A stretch of 12,268 nucleotides of DNA. Origin: JBBSEZ01 sp038239195 (lineage in GTDB: Bacteria; Planctomycetota; Planctomycetia; Gemmatales; Gemmataceae). Positions 1 through 5,955 of the stretch are shown one piece after another; the stretch's first letter is position 1, and every line of letters begins with the position of its first letter. The translations under genes and the position numbers were made by a program. The notes beneath the pieces were generated by a model that worked only from the letters and a program-made list of their open reading frames with translations, ran no database searches and was not told the origin of the DNA. The stretch is taken from assembly GCA_038239195.1 (NCBI GenBank), contig JBBSEZ010000305.1, positions 1-12,268 on the forward strand, in the 5' to 3' direction.

Positions 1-82
1 CCCCCCCGCCCCACCACCGCGCGGGGCTTGGCTGGGGGGTTTGTGCCCACCCCACACTGCGGGGGGCGGTTTGGGCACCGCT

Positions 83-121
83 CCCCCACCCGCCCCGCCT
101 TCTTTTCGTCGCGGGTGGGGG
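83..121. repeat. 11-bp perfect inverted repeat
   Basis: The arm cccccacccgc (83-93) is exactly complementary to gcgggtggggg (111-121), with a 17-nt loop. It lies in noncoding DNA, probably just after an upstream gene outside the window. No T-tract follows the right arm, so it is not a clear intrinsic terminator for the + strand. It could be structural or a degraded intergenic repeat. Confidence 0.5.
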
Positions 122-142
122 CAACGATTCCGGGAGGGCCCG

Positions 143-188
143 CCAGGCCGCAAGCGGAAGAGCGCCGGGCCCGCCGCTTGCGGCCTGG
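143..188. repeat. 15-bp perfect inverted repeat
   Basis: The arm ccaggccgcaagcgg (143-157) pairs perfectly with ccgcttgcggcctgg (174-188) around a 16-nt GC-rich loop. There is no T-tract on either side. It lies about 140 bases upstream of the first gene and may be the end of the previous transcription unit or one copy of a dispersed intergenic repeat family; one window cannot decide between these. Confidence 0.6.
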
Positions 189-327
189 GGCCTTCCCGCA
201 ATCCCCCGGTGCATTGGTATGGAACTTGCTCTTCTACCATCTCACAAGCCCCGCGGAGGGGCACCAAAGTCCTTACCCGGTCGTTCGCGTAGAACGGCCT
301 CACCCCATTCTCAACGAAGGAGCAATC

Positions 328-795
328 ATGTCGAACCCCTCTCACCCGGGCCAGATGGGCCAGCCGGGCAAGGACGCGGGCAGTTCGGTGGTCGATCGGA
401 CCAAGGACATGGCCCAGAGCGCCGTGGATAAGGCCAAATCGACCGCGTCCGGCCTCGTCGATAAGGCGAAGGACGTGGCCCACACCGCGACGGACAAGGC
501 CAAGGGCGCCGCGGACACCTTCGGCCACAAGGCCGAGGACATGGTCGGCAAAGTGGGCAGCGGGATGGGCTCGGCCGCTTCGAGCATCCGCGATCACTCC
601 CCGGAGAGCGGGATGCTCAAGACGGCGGCGGGCAAGGTCGCCGACACCCTCGAGAGCGGCGGGCGGTATCTCGAGCAGGAAGGCCTGTCGGGCATGGCGG
701 ACGACCTCACGGGTCTGATCAAGCGGAACCCGATCCCCTCCCTGCTGATCGCTCTCGGGGTCGGCTTCCTCCTGGCCCGCGCAACCCGGAGTTGA
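328..795 (+). CDS. DUF883/YqjD-like tail-anchored stress protein with LEA-like 11-mer repeats
   Basis: 155 residues. The start at 328 is chosen because AAGGAG (317-322) sits 5 bases upstream and the low-complexity upstream extension is not protein-like. Residues 23-77 form five units of exactly 11 residues beginning at D23, D34, D45, D56 and H67, of the form D-K-A-K-x-x-A. This is an amphipathic helical pattern like that of group 3 LEA and apolipoprotein-like proteins. The C-terminus (about 132-155) has a K-R-N-P motif, then one hydrophobic segment (136-150) ending in Arg residues, as in ElaB/YqjD (DUF883) proteins, which anchor to the inner membrane by the C-terminus and bind ribosomes in stationary phase. 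The family assignment rests on this architecture and the order with the next two genes, so it is moderately sure. The repeats suggest desiccation or osmotic protection, which is inference. Confidence 0.72.
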   Translation: MSNPSHPGQMGQPGKDAGSSVVDRTKDMAQSAVDKAKSTASGLVDKAKDVAHTATDKAKGAADTFGHKAEDMVGKVGSGMGSAASSIRDHSPESGMLKTAAGKVADTLESGGRYLEQEGLSGMADDLTGLIKRNPIPSLLIALGVGFLLARATRS

Positions 796-800
796 ACATG
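788..800 (+). promoter_or_regulatory. RBS deciding the start of the YqjE-like gene
   Basis: GGAG at 788-791 lies 6 bases before ATG 798. A TTG at 792 would overlap the previous stop codon by four bases but abuts the Shine-Dalgarno sequence, so ATG 798 is preferred. Because the RBS lies inside the end of the upstream gene, the two genes are probably translationally coupled. Confidence 0.6.
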
Positions 801-1205
801 GCGGCAAACCTACAGACGAGCACCGAGACCGGGCCGGTGACGGCCCTGGTCTCGGGCATCGGGCACGACATGCAGGAGCTCCTGAAGCAGCAGGTGCAGC
901 TCTTCAAGGTCGAGGCCGGCGATTCCCTCCGCAAGGCCCGCGACGCCGCCCTCTGGCTGGGCCTTGGCGCGGGCATGCTGACGCTTGGCGGCATCCTGCT
1001 CACTTTGGGGCTGGTGCATCTGCTCGCGTGGCTGTTCCCGGCACTGCATCTGTGGGGCAGCTACCTCATCGTGGCAGCCGTGGTGGGCGTTCCGGGTGCC
1101 TGCCTGGCCTTCGCCGGCTGGCAGCAGTTCCGCTCCGTCCCGCTGCTGGAACAGTCGGCCAAGTCCCTTGAGGAGAACCTGGAATGGAAAACAAACCTGA
1201 AGTGA
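798..1205 (+). CDS. YqjE/holin-superfamily-III-like membrane protein
   Basis: 135 residues. An N-terminal cytoplasmic amphipathic helix (about 14-50) has the pattern D-x-x-E-L-L-K-Q-Q-V-x-L-F-K-x-E, typical of the 'phage holin family'/YqjE proteins (PF07332-like). Two transmembrane segments follow, at about 52-79 and 88-107, and then a short charged tail. Despite the family name these are chromosomal membrane proteins of unknown biochemical role that usually sit next to YqjD/DUF883 or DUF3618 genes, as here. The gene starts 2 bases after the previous stop codon, and its last 22 bases overlap the next gene. No lysis genes lie nearby, so a phage lysis role is unlikely. The family call is fairly sure; the function is unknown. 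Confidence 0.78.
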   Translation: MAANLQTSTETGPVTALVSGIGHDMQELLKQQVQLFKVEAGDSLRKARDAALWLGLGAGMLTLGGILLTLGLVHLLAWLFPALHLWGSYLIVAAVVGVPGACLAFAGWQQFRSVPLLEQSAKSLEENLEWKTNLK

Positions 1206-1912
1206 GCGACGAATCGGCGGTGATCGCGGAGCAGATGCGGGACACCCGAAGCGATCTGTCCGATAAGCTCGGGGCCCTTGAGCAACACCTCGAGGCCCGG
1301 GTCAACGAGACCGCGGAGCGCGTGGCGGAGACCGTCGAGAAGGTCACCGGCGCCGTCGATCGGACGGTGAACAGCGTGACCGAAACGATGCACGAGGCGG
1401 TCGAGTCGGTCGAGGAGGCCTTCGACTTCACGCGCCAGGTGAAGAGGCACCCCTACATGATGCTTGCCGGGACCGCCCTGGTGGGCTACGTGGGCGGCTG
1501 TTTGCTGAACCGCCTCGCGCCGCCCCGACCATCGGCCTCGAGCCTCACCCGGGAGCTGGCCTCCGATGGCCACTTTCACAACAATCGTGCTGCCCCCGAG
1601 GCCCCCCGGGCCACGAGCAGCGAGCCTGGCTGGGGAGATAAACTGGCCGATACGCTCAAGCCGGTCATGTCCACGGTCGAAGGGCTGGTCGTCAACGCCG
1701 CGGCGGGCGTGCTGGGAAAAATGATCCTCGACGCCGTCCCCCACGGTCTCCAGAAGGACGTGGACAAGGCGATCGACGACGTCGCGGTCGCCCTCGGCGG
1801 TAAGCCCGCTCGCCTGCTGGAGCAGATGGAGCAGGAGGCCGCGACTAGCCCGGCCAGCGGCGATCCGTGGCGCCAGAGGACGGGGCTCACCGAGGCGGGC
1901 CATTCGCTATAA
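1184..1912 (+). CDS. DUF3618-like coiled-coil membrane protein
   Basis: 242 residues. ATG 1184 is preceded by AGGAG (1171-1175) with an 8-base spacer, and both lie inside the 3' end of the previous gene (22-base overlap, different frame), which suggests translational coupling. Residues 14-36 carry the pattern I-x-x-x-R-x-x-L-x-x-x-L-x-x-L-E of DUF3618 proteins. Residues 37-82 are a long amphipathic helix with repeating V-x-E-x-V units. One transmembrane segment (about 90-108) follows an H-P motif. The second half (about 150-225) is predicted helical and amphipathic and is longer than the usual short DUF3618 tail. It resembles the third member (YqjK position) of yqjD-yqjE-type operons. A role in membrane or envelope stress is inferred from context only. 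Confidence 0.68.
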   Translation: MENKPEVSDESAVIAEQMRDTRSDLSDKLGALEQHLEARVNETAERVAETVEKVTGAVDRTVNSVTETMHEAVESVEEAFDFTRQVKRHPYMMLAGTALVGYVGGCLLNRLAPPRPSASSLTRELASDGHFHNNRAAPEAPRATSSEPGWGDKLADTLKPVMSTVEGLVVNAAAGVLGKMILDAVPHGLQKDVDKAIDDVAVALGGKPARLLEQMEQEAATSPASGDPWRQRTGLTEAGHSL

Positions 1913-1946
1913 CCGATGATTCGACGGGGCGTTCTACCCGGTCGAG

Positions 1947-1985
1947 ACAGCCGCGGGGCCGGAAGGCCCGGCGGCTGTTTTTCTT
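1947..1985 (+). terminator. Rho-independent terminator of the YqjD/YqjE-like operon
   Basis: The arms 1947-1960 (acagccgcggggcc) and 1965-1978 (ggcccggcggctgt) form a 14-bp stem with one mismatch, closed by a GGAA tetraloop and followed by tttttctt (1978-1985). It lies 35 bases after the stop codon of the DUF3618-like gene. This is the clearest intrinsic terminator in the window. Confidence 0.9.
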
Positions 1986-2030
1986 GCCGGTCCCCGGTTG
2001 GTGCCGGGGCCGGGATCGAGGCCCTTGAAC

Positions 2031-2045
2031 AGGAGGACGATCGTG
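2031..2045 (+). promoter_or_regulatory. Strong RBS that fixes a GTG start
   Basis: AGGAGG (2031-2036) lies 6 bases before GTG 2043. It rules out the upstream in-frame GTG at 1998, whose extension (Pro/Gly/Arg-rich) overlaps the region just after the terminator and has no Shine-Dalgarno sequence. Confidence 0.8.
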
Positions 2046-2477
2046 GACATCAACAAGCAGACCATCGTGGCCCTGAACAATCTGCTGAGGGGCGAGTTGT
2101 CGGCCGTGGAGACCTACCAGCAGGCCCTCTCGAAGGTCGGCGAGGACAAGGGGGCGGCGGAACTGCGGCGCCTCCTCCTGGCCCACCAGGAAGCGGCCGA
2201 GGTGCTGCGCTCGCACGTCGAGCACCACGGCGGGACGCCGGAGACCGGCTCGGGAGCGTGGGGCGCGTTCGCCAAGGCCGTCGAGGGCGCGGCGAAGTTG
2301 CTGGGGAGCTCCGCCGCGCTGCGGGCGCTCAAGGCGGGCGAGGAGCACGGCATCCACGACTACGAAAAGGCCCTCCCGGAGTTGCCGGCCGGTTGCCAGT
2401 CGGTGATCCAGACAAAGCTCCTCCCCCAGGCGCGAGCCCACGTCCCCGTGCTCGAGGGGTTGCTGGCGATGAAATGA
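2043..2477 (+). CDS. DUF2383 (PA2169-type) four-helix-bundle ferritin-like protein
   Basis: 144 residues from the GTG start supported by AGGAGG. The protein is almost wholly helical: helix 1 (5-30) contains L-N-N-L-L-R-G-E-x-x-A-V-E-x-Y, helix 2 (38-62) contains A-H-Q-E-A-A-x-x-L-x-x-H, a Gly-rich turn holds G-G-x-P (63-66), helix 3 spans about 74-110 with A-G-E-E-H-x-x-H-D-Y-E (98-108), and a final helix spans about 117-141. Conserved acidic and His positions (E18, E23, H48, E50, E100, H102) suit a ferritin-like diiron bundle, but metal binding is not proven by sequence. The family is common in stress-induced gene sets beside DUF892 proteins, and one lies 700 bases downstream. It starts 58 bases after a strong terminator, so it probably has its own promoter, which I cannot place confidently. 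No terminator is evident after its stop. Confidence 0.75.
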   Translation: MDINKQTIVALNNLLRGELSAVETYQQALSKVGEDKGAAELRRLLLAHQEAAEVLRSHVEHHGGTPETGSGAWGAFAKAVEGAAKLLGSSAALRALKAGEEHGIHDYEKALPELPAGCQSVIQTKLLPQARAHVPVLEGLLAMK

Positions 2478-2605
2478 CGCCACGATTCTCGCCGTTGCAG
2501 GGAATAATTCGGGCCGCGGCGCATCCTATCTTGCAGTGGAGATGATGCGGCGTCACTCTTGGCGCCGTTCGTCGTCTAGCCCCGTGTTGCAACAAGGAGA
2601 ACTCG

Positions 2606-3022
2606 ATGCGTAAGTTGGCGTTCCTGTTGATGGTTCCGATGATGATCGTGGCCGTCGGCTGCAAGAAGACCGAATCGACCACCAAGAAGAGCACCAATAC
2701 CAAGAGCACCAAGCTGGACATTGGCGCCCTGGAGGACGTCACGATCACCCAGGGCGGGAAGTCTACCCTCAAGGTGACAATCACCCGCACCGAGATGCCG
2801 GACGCCGTTAACGTCGAACTCAAGGGCCTGCCCAAAGGCGTGAAGGCCGACAAGGCGACCATCGGCAAGGACGGGAACGAAGCGACCTTCGAGATCAGGG
2901 CCGACGCCAAAGCGGAAGTCGGCGAGAGCAAGGCCACCGTCGTCGCCAAGGGCGGCGAGGTCAGCAAAGAAAAGGAGTTCAAGATCGAAGTCAAGAAGGC
3001 CTCCAAGGCGAAGGACGAATAA
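2606..3022 (+). CDS. Small lipoprotein with an Ig-like beta-sandwich domain
   Basis: 138 residues. ATG 2606 is preceded by AAGGAG (2594-2599) at a 6-base spacing. The N-terminus is a lipoprotein signal: basic MRK, a hydrophobic core rich in Met/Leu/Val, then the lipobox V-A-V-G-C with Cys19 as the likely lipidated residue. A Lys/Ser/Thr-rich linker (20-36) follows. Residues 38-130 form one domain of alternating beta strands with the motif G-L-P-K-G-V (about 74-79) seen in cadherin/Ig-like modules of planctomycete surface proteins. The C-terminus is Lys-rich. It has no catalytic motif. It is probably exposed in the periplasm or on the outer membrane, and its ligand is unknown. Flanking intergenic space and its own terminator make it a single-gene unit between the two ferritin-like genes. 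Confidence 0.75.
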   Translation: MRKLAFLLMVPMMIVAVGCKKTESTTKKSTNTKSTKLDIGALEDVTITQGGKSTLKVTITRTEMPDAVNVELKGLPKGVKADKATIGKDGNEATFEIRADAKAEVGESKATVVAKGGEVSKEKEFKIEVKKASKAKDE

Positions 3023-3047
3023 CCGCGAAGGCGAGCGACAACCGTTC

Positions 3048-3077
3048 AGGGGCGGAGACTGCGTCTCCGCCCTTTTT
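3048..3077 (+). terminator. Rho-independent terminator of the lipoprotein gene
   Basis: GGGCGGAGAC (3050-3059) pairs perfectly with GTCTCCGCCC (3063-3072) around a TGC loop, extended by one G-T and one A-T pair, and is followed by ttttt (3073-3077). It begins 26 bases after the stop codon. Confidence 0.92.
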
Positions 3078-3175
3078 CGTTTCGATTTTCGCCGGTGGGG
3101 CACAGCAGTTGCGGCGCTTTTCTCCAGGCCCGCCGTCGCGGGCGCTCCCCGTCTACGATTCCCAAGGAGGCCGAG

Positions 3176-3673
3176 ATGAAGATCAACAACCTGGAAGAGC
3201 TGTTCCTGTACGAGTTGCGGGACACCTACGACGCCGAGAAGCAGCTGGTCAAGGCGCTGCCCAAGATGGCGAAGGCCGCTTCCTCCGACGAGTTGCGCCA
3301 GGCGTTCGAGAACCACTTGCAGGAGACGGAGCGGCAGGTCGAGCGCCTGGAGGCGGTCTTCGACGAGTTGGGCCAGAAGGCGAAGAGCGAGACCTGCGAG
3401 GCGATGGAGGGCCTCGTCAAGGAGGGCAAGAACATGGTCGATGCCAAGGGCGACCCCTCCGCCCGGGATGCCGGCCTGATCGCCGCCGCCCAGAAGGTCG
3501 AGCACTACGAGATCGCCAGCTATGGCTGCCTGGTGACCTGGGCCCAGCAACTGGGGAAGACCGCGGTGGCCGAGATGCTCCGCCAGACCCTTAACGAAGA
3601 GAAGGCGGCCGACCGCAAACTGAACGAGCTGGCCGAGTCGCGCCTCAACCAGCAGGCGCAGACGGCTCGCTGA
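3176..3673 (+). CDS. YciE/YciF-type ferritin-like protein (DUF892)
   Basis: 165 residues, the usual family length. The start at 3176 has AAGGAGG (3164-3170) 5 bases upstream; the longer in-frame extension to 3095 lies just after the terminator and is not protein-like. Family hallmarks are visible in order: L-x-E-L-F-L-Y-E-L-x-D-x-Y-D-A-E-K-Q-L (6-24), F-x-x-H-L-x-E-T-x-x-Q-x-x-R-L-E (44-59), C-E-A-M-E-G-L (74-80), K-V-E-H-Y-E-I-A-x-Y-G (107-117) and L-x-E-E-K-A-A-D (139-146). E21, H47, E50, E109, E112 and E142 are candidate metal ligands, as in the YciF four-helix diiron-like bundle. These proteins are induced by osmotic, oxidative and stationary-phase stress; the exact reaction is unknown. 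It follows a terminator, so it is probably transcribed from its own promoter. Confidence 0.93.
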   Translation: MKINNLEELFLYELRDTYDAEKQLVKALPKMAKAASSDELRQAFENHLQETERQVERLEAVFDELGQKAKSETCEAMEGLVKEGKNMVDAKGDPSARDAGLIAAAQKVEHYEIASYGCLVTWAQQLGKTAVAEMLRQTLNEEKAADRKLNELAESRLNQQAQTAR

Positions 3674-3703
3674 TTGCCCGCGAACGATGCCCTGCCCTTC
3701 CGC

Positions 3704-3754
3704 GCGGGCCAGGAGGCGACCAGGAAAAGCATCCCTGGTGGCCTCCCGGCCCGC
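3704..3754 (+). terminator. 21-bp stem-loop after the DUF892 gene
   Basis: The arms 3704-3724 and 3734-3754 match over 21 positions with two mismatches, around the 9-base loop aaaagcatc. The sequence after the right arm (ttccttctcc) is pyrimidine-rich but is not a clean T-tract, so termination is plausible but not certain. It begins 31 bases after the stop codon. It may equally be a dispersed intergenic repeat. Confidence 0.55.
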
Positions 3755-3790
3755 TTCCTTCTCCACGTTTCGTCCGAGAGCACGCGAAAC

Positions 3791-3874
3791 AATCGGCGAG
3801 CGGCGCGGCGTAAGCCCGCCAGTACGTCGCCAGCACCGGCGGGCTCACGCCGCGCCGCTCACCAGCCGATTTTT
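3791..3874 (+). terminator. Long intergenic inverted repeat with T-tract (probable terminator)
   Basis: The arms 3798-3820 and 3838-3860 are complementary over 23 positions with a single mismatch, around a 17-base loop. An outer aatcgg (3791-3796) pairs with ccgatt (3866-3871) across a bulge, and the right side runs into ttttt (3870-3874). The arm core gcgagcgg...gcgtaagccc resembles the arm of the repeat at 5766-5860, so this looks like a copy of a dispersed family that has been co-opted, or is able, to terminate transcription before the HAD-ATPase gene. Confidence 0.65.
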
Positions 3875-4002
3875 CACAGCCTCCAAGAAGAAATGGCAAA
3901 GGTCGGGAGGGGCCCGACGCCCCTGGCAGAGGGGGCACGACAGTTGCTCCCCACCTCCCCAATCTTTGCGCGTCCCCTCGGCGCGTTTTCGGGAGGACAC
4001 CA

Positions 4003-5766
4003 ATGCGCTACCAGGCCCTCGCGTCGGACTACGACGGCACCCTGGCCCACGACGGCCTGACCGACGACGCCACCGTGCGGGCCCTGGAGCGCTTGCTGGT
4101 AACCGGCCGGCGCCTCGTGATGGTGACGGGCCGGGAGGTGCCCGACCTGATGGCCACCTTTGCGCGGCTCGACTTGTTCGAGTGGATCGTGGCGGAGAAT
4201 GGCGCCCTTCTCTATCGTCCGAGCACCCGAGAGGAGAAGCTCCTCGGGCCTGCGCCGCCTCCCGCGTTTCTGGAGGCGCTGCGCAAGCACAAGGTCCCCA
4301 TGTCGGTAGGCCGTGCCATCGTCGCCACCGTGGAACCGCACGAAAAGGTGGTGCTGGAGGCCATCCACGAGCTCGGGCTCGAGCTCCAGGTCATCTTCAA
4401 CAAGGGCTCCGTGATGGTCCTGCCCGCCGGCGTCAACAAGGCGACGGGCCTGGCGGCCGCACTCGACGAGATGGGGCTGTCGCCGCACAACGTCGTGGGC
4501 GTCGGCGATGCCGAGAACGACCACGCGTTCCTGCGCCTCTGCGAATGCTCCGTGGCCGTTGCCAATGCCTTGCCCACCGTGAAGGAAACGGCCGACGTGG
4601 TGACGCGCGCCGCGCGCGGCGCCGGGGTCGTCGAACTGATCGACGAGCTCCTCGCCACCGACCTGGCCCCTCGCGCAGGCCAGCTGGCGCGTCACGTCCT
4701 GCATCTGGGCACCCGCGAGGACGGGACCGACCTGGTGCTTCCCGCGTACGGGCCCAACGTGCTGATCGCCGGCCCCTCGGCGAGCGGCAAATCGACCCTG
4801 GCGACGGGCCTGCTGGAGCGCCTGGTGGAGGGGAAACGTCAGTTCTGCGCGATCGACCCGGAGGGGGACTACGAGTCGTTCAAGGAGGCCCTCGTCCTCG
4901 GCGGGCCGGGCTCCGCGCCGAGCGTGGAGGAGGCCCTCCGGCTCCTGGAGTCGCCGAAGCAGAGCGCCGTCATCTCCCTCACGGGCCTGCCGCTCGAGGC
5001 CCGGCCCGCGTTCTTCCAGACGCTGTTCGGCCAGTTGCTGCAACTGCGCGCTCGCACCGGCCGGCCCCACTGGCTCATCCTGGACGAGGCCCATCACCTG
5101 ATGCCAGCCACCTGGCAGCCCCCGGAAGGCGCCCTCCCCGAGGGGCTGAACAACATCCTGCTGATCACCGTCCACCCGGAGCTGCTCGCTCCCGCCCTGC
5201 TCGAACACGTCGATACCCTGCTGGCGGTGGGCGAGACCGCGACCGCGGCGCTCGAATACTTTGCCCGGGTGGTCCATGCGCCTGTGCCAGCATTTGCCGG
5301 GCCCGCCCTCGAGCCGGGCGAGGTGCTCGTCTGGTCCCGCCAGCAGCCGCAAACCGCGACGCGCGGCAGGGGAAGGCCCAACCGGACGGAGCGGCGCCGG
5401 CATCGGCGAAAATACTCGGAAGGCGCGTTGCAGCCCGAGCGAAGTTTCTACTTCAAGGGCCCGGAAGGGAGGCTCAATCTCCGCGCCCAGAACTTGCTGC
5501 TCTTCCTGCAACTGGCCGACGGGCTGGACGACGAGACCTGGCTCTACCATCTCCACCAGGGGGACTATGCGCGCTGGTTCCGCGACAACATCAAGGACGA
5601 GGCCCTCGCCGCGGAGGCCGAGCGCATCGAGCGGCTGGAGACCGCTCAGGCCCGCGAAAGCCGCGCCCTGGTCCGGGCCGCCATCGAGCGCGACTACACG
5701 GTGCCGGCGACGCCGCCACCGAGGCCTGATTCTGGCCGCGACGGCGGACCTCTCCTGGGCGAATAA
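4003..5766 (+). CDS. HAD-IIB phosphatase / HerA-like ATPase / DUF5752-like fusion protein
   Basis: 587 residues. ATG 4003 has GGGAGG (3991-3996) 6 bases upstream. Residues 1-218 are a HAD-superfamily IIB (Cof/sucrose-phosphatase type) hydrolase: motif I D9-Y-D11-G-T, motif II V-T42-G-R, cap-side A-E-N-G (64-67), motif III Lys in G-V-N-K146-A-T-G, and motif IV G-D-A-E-N-D (168-173). All catalytic residues are present, so sugar-phosphate phosphatase activity is likely. Residues 240-440 are a P-loop ATPase of HerA/VirB4 style: Walker A GPSASGKST (257-265), then A-I-D-P-E-G-D-Y, which is typical of HerA-like and conjugative ATPases, and Walker B W-L-I-L-D361-E362-A-H. A basic linker (about 446-470) leads to a helical domain (481-545) with S-F-Y-F-K-G-P-E-G-R and W-L-x-x-H-L-x-x-G-D-Y-x-x-W-F-R, resembling DUF5752 domains. 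The C-terminus is Glu-rich coiled coil, then a Pro-rich tail. No DNA-repair partner (NurA) is nearby. The biological substrate is unknown; domain calls are firm for the first two, tentative for the third. Confidence 0.88.
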   Translation: MRYQALASDYDGTLAHDGLTDDATVRALERLLVTGRRLVMVTGREVPDLMATFARLDLFEWIVAENGALLYRPSTREEKLLGPAPPPAFLEALRKHKVPMSVGRAIVATVEPHEKVVLEAIHELGLELQVIFNKGSVMVLPAGVNKATGLAAALDEMGLSPHNVVGVGDAENDHAFLRLCECSVAVANALPTVKETADVVTRAARGAGVVELIDELLATDLAPRAGQLARHVLHLGTREDGTDLVLPAYGPNVLIAGPSASGKSTLATGLLERLVEGKRQFCAIDPEGDYESFKEALVLGGPGSAPSVEEALRLLESPKQSAVISLTGLPLEARPAFFQTLFGQLLQLRARTGRPHWLILDEAHHLMPATWQPPEGALPEGLNNILLITVHPELLAPALLEHVDTLLAVGETATAALEYFARVVHAPVPAFAGPALEPGEVLVWSRQQPQTATRGRGRPNRTERRRHRRKYSEGALQPERSFYFKGPEGRLNLRAQNLLLFLQLADGLDDETWLYHLHQGDYARWFRDNIKDEALAAEAERIERLETAQARESRALVRAAIERDYTVPATPPPRPDSGRDGGPLLGE

Positions 5767-5860
5767 ACAGGGCGAGCGGGGGCGTCAGCCCCCTGTTGAA
5801 GGCGCCCCGTCAAGGCGCCCCGTGAAGGCGCACCAACAGGGGCGTGCGCCTCCCGCCCGC
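5766..5860. repeat. Intergenic inverted repeat enclosing a 13-base tandem repeat
   Basis: The outer arms, about 5766-5798 and 5833-5860, are imperfect inverted repeats: cccctgttg on the left matches caacagggg on the right, and ggcgagcggg corresponds to cccgcccgcctc. Between them three 13-base units lie head to tail: gaaggcgccccgt (5798-5810), caaggcgccccgt (5811-5823) and the degenerate gaaggcgcaccaa (5824-5836). A short inner hairpin (gggggc-gtca-gccccc, 5778-5793) is also possible. The left arm has the same gcgagcgg...gcgtnagccc core as the element at 3791-3874. It begins at the stop codon of the fusion gene; there is no T-tract. Confidence 0.6.
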
Positions 5861-5955
5861 CTCGTGCGGATGGTCCTCCTTGCGCGCCGCGGCACGATAC
5901 TTGCGGAATTTTCAAGGAGAGAGCTGCTCCCTTCACCTTCTATCCGAGCGCGACC

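Larger units (their letters stand above)
1..327. other. GC-rich gene-free leader region with inverted repeats
   Basis: No convincing gene lies here. The reading frame of the first gene stays open leftwards to about position 28, but that extension is low-complexity Pro/Arg/Gly-rich sequence typical of GC-rich noncoding DNA, and a good ribosome-binding site supports the start at 328. The region holds homopolymeric C and G tracts, a 15-bp and an 11-bp perfect inverted repeat (listed separately), and a 7-bp pair gtgccca/tgggcac around 42-78. A ggaactt motif near 220-226 looks like the -35 element of ECF sigma factors, but I see no matching -10 at the right spacing, so I do not call a promoter. 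Confidence 0.6.
3674..4002. other. Intergenic region with two long stem-loops
   Basis: 329 bases without a gene between the DUF892 gene and the HAD-ATPase fusion gene. It holds two large inverted repeats (3704-3754 and 3791-3874, listed separately) and then about 125 bases of unremarkable leader ending in the GGGAGG ribosome-binding site (3991-3996) of the next gene. I could not place a promoter with confidence. Confidence 0.7.

Noticed and set aside
28..327. N-terminal extension of the first gene
   Set aside because: Low-complexity Pro/Arg/Gly-rich translation with inverted repeats; AAGGAG at 317-322 fits the start at 328.
798..1205. Phage lysis holin
   Set aside because: No endolysin or phage genes nearby; YqjE-type proteins share the holin-like fold but are chromosomal.
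3687..5729. 680-codon open frame overlapping the HAD-ATPase gene on the same strand
   Set aside because: Arg/Pro/Gly-rich out-of-frame translation of GC-rich coding DNA with no family motif; the 4003-5766 frame has full catalytic motifs and an RBS.
5798..5836. CRISPR-like array
   Set aside because: Units are 13 bases, directly adjacent with no spacers, and no cas genes are present.
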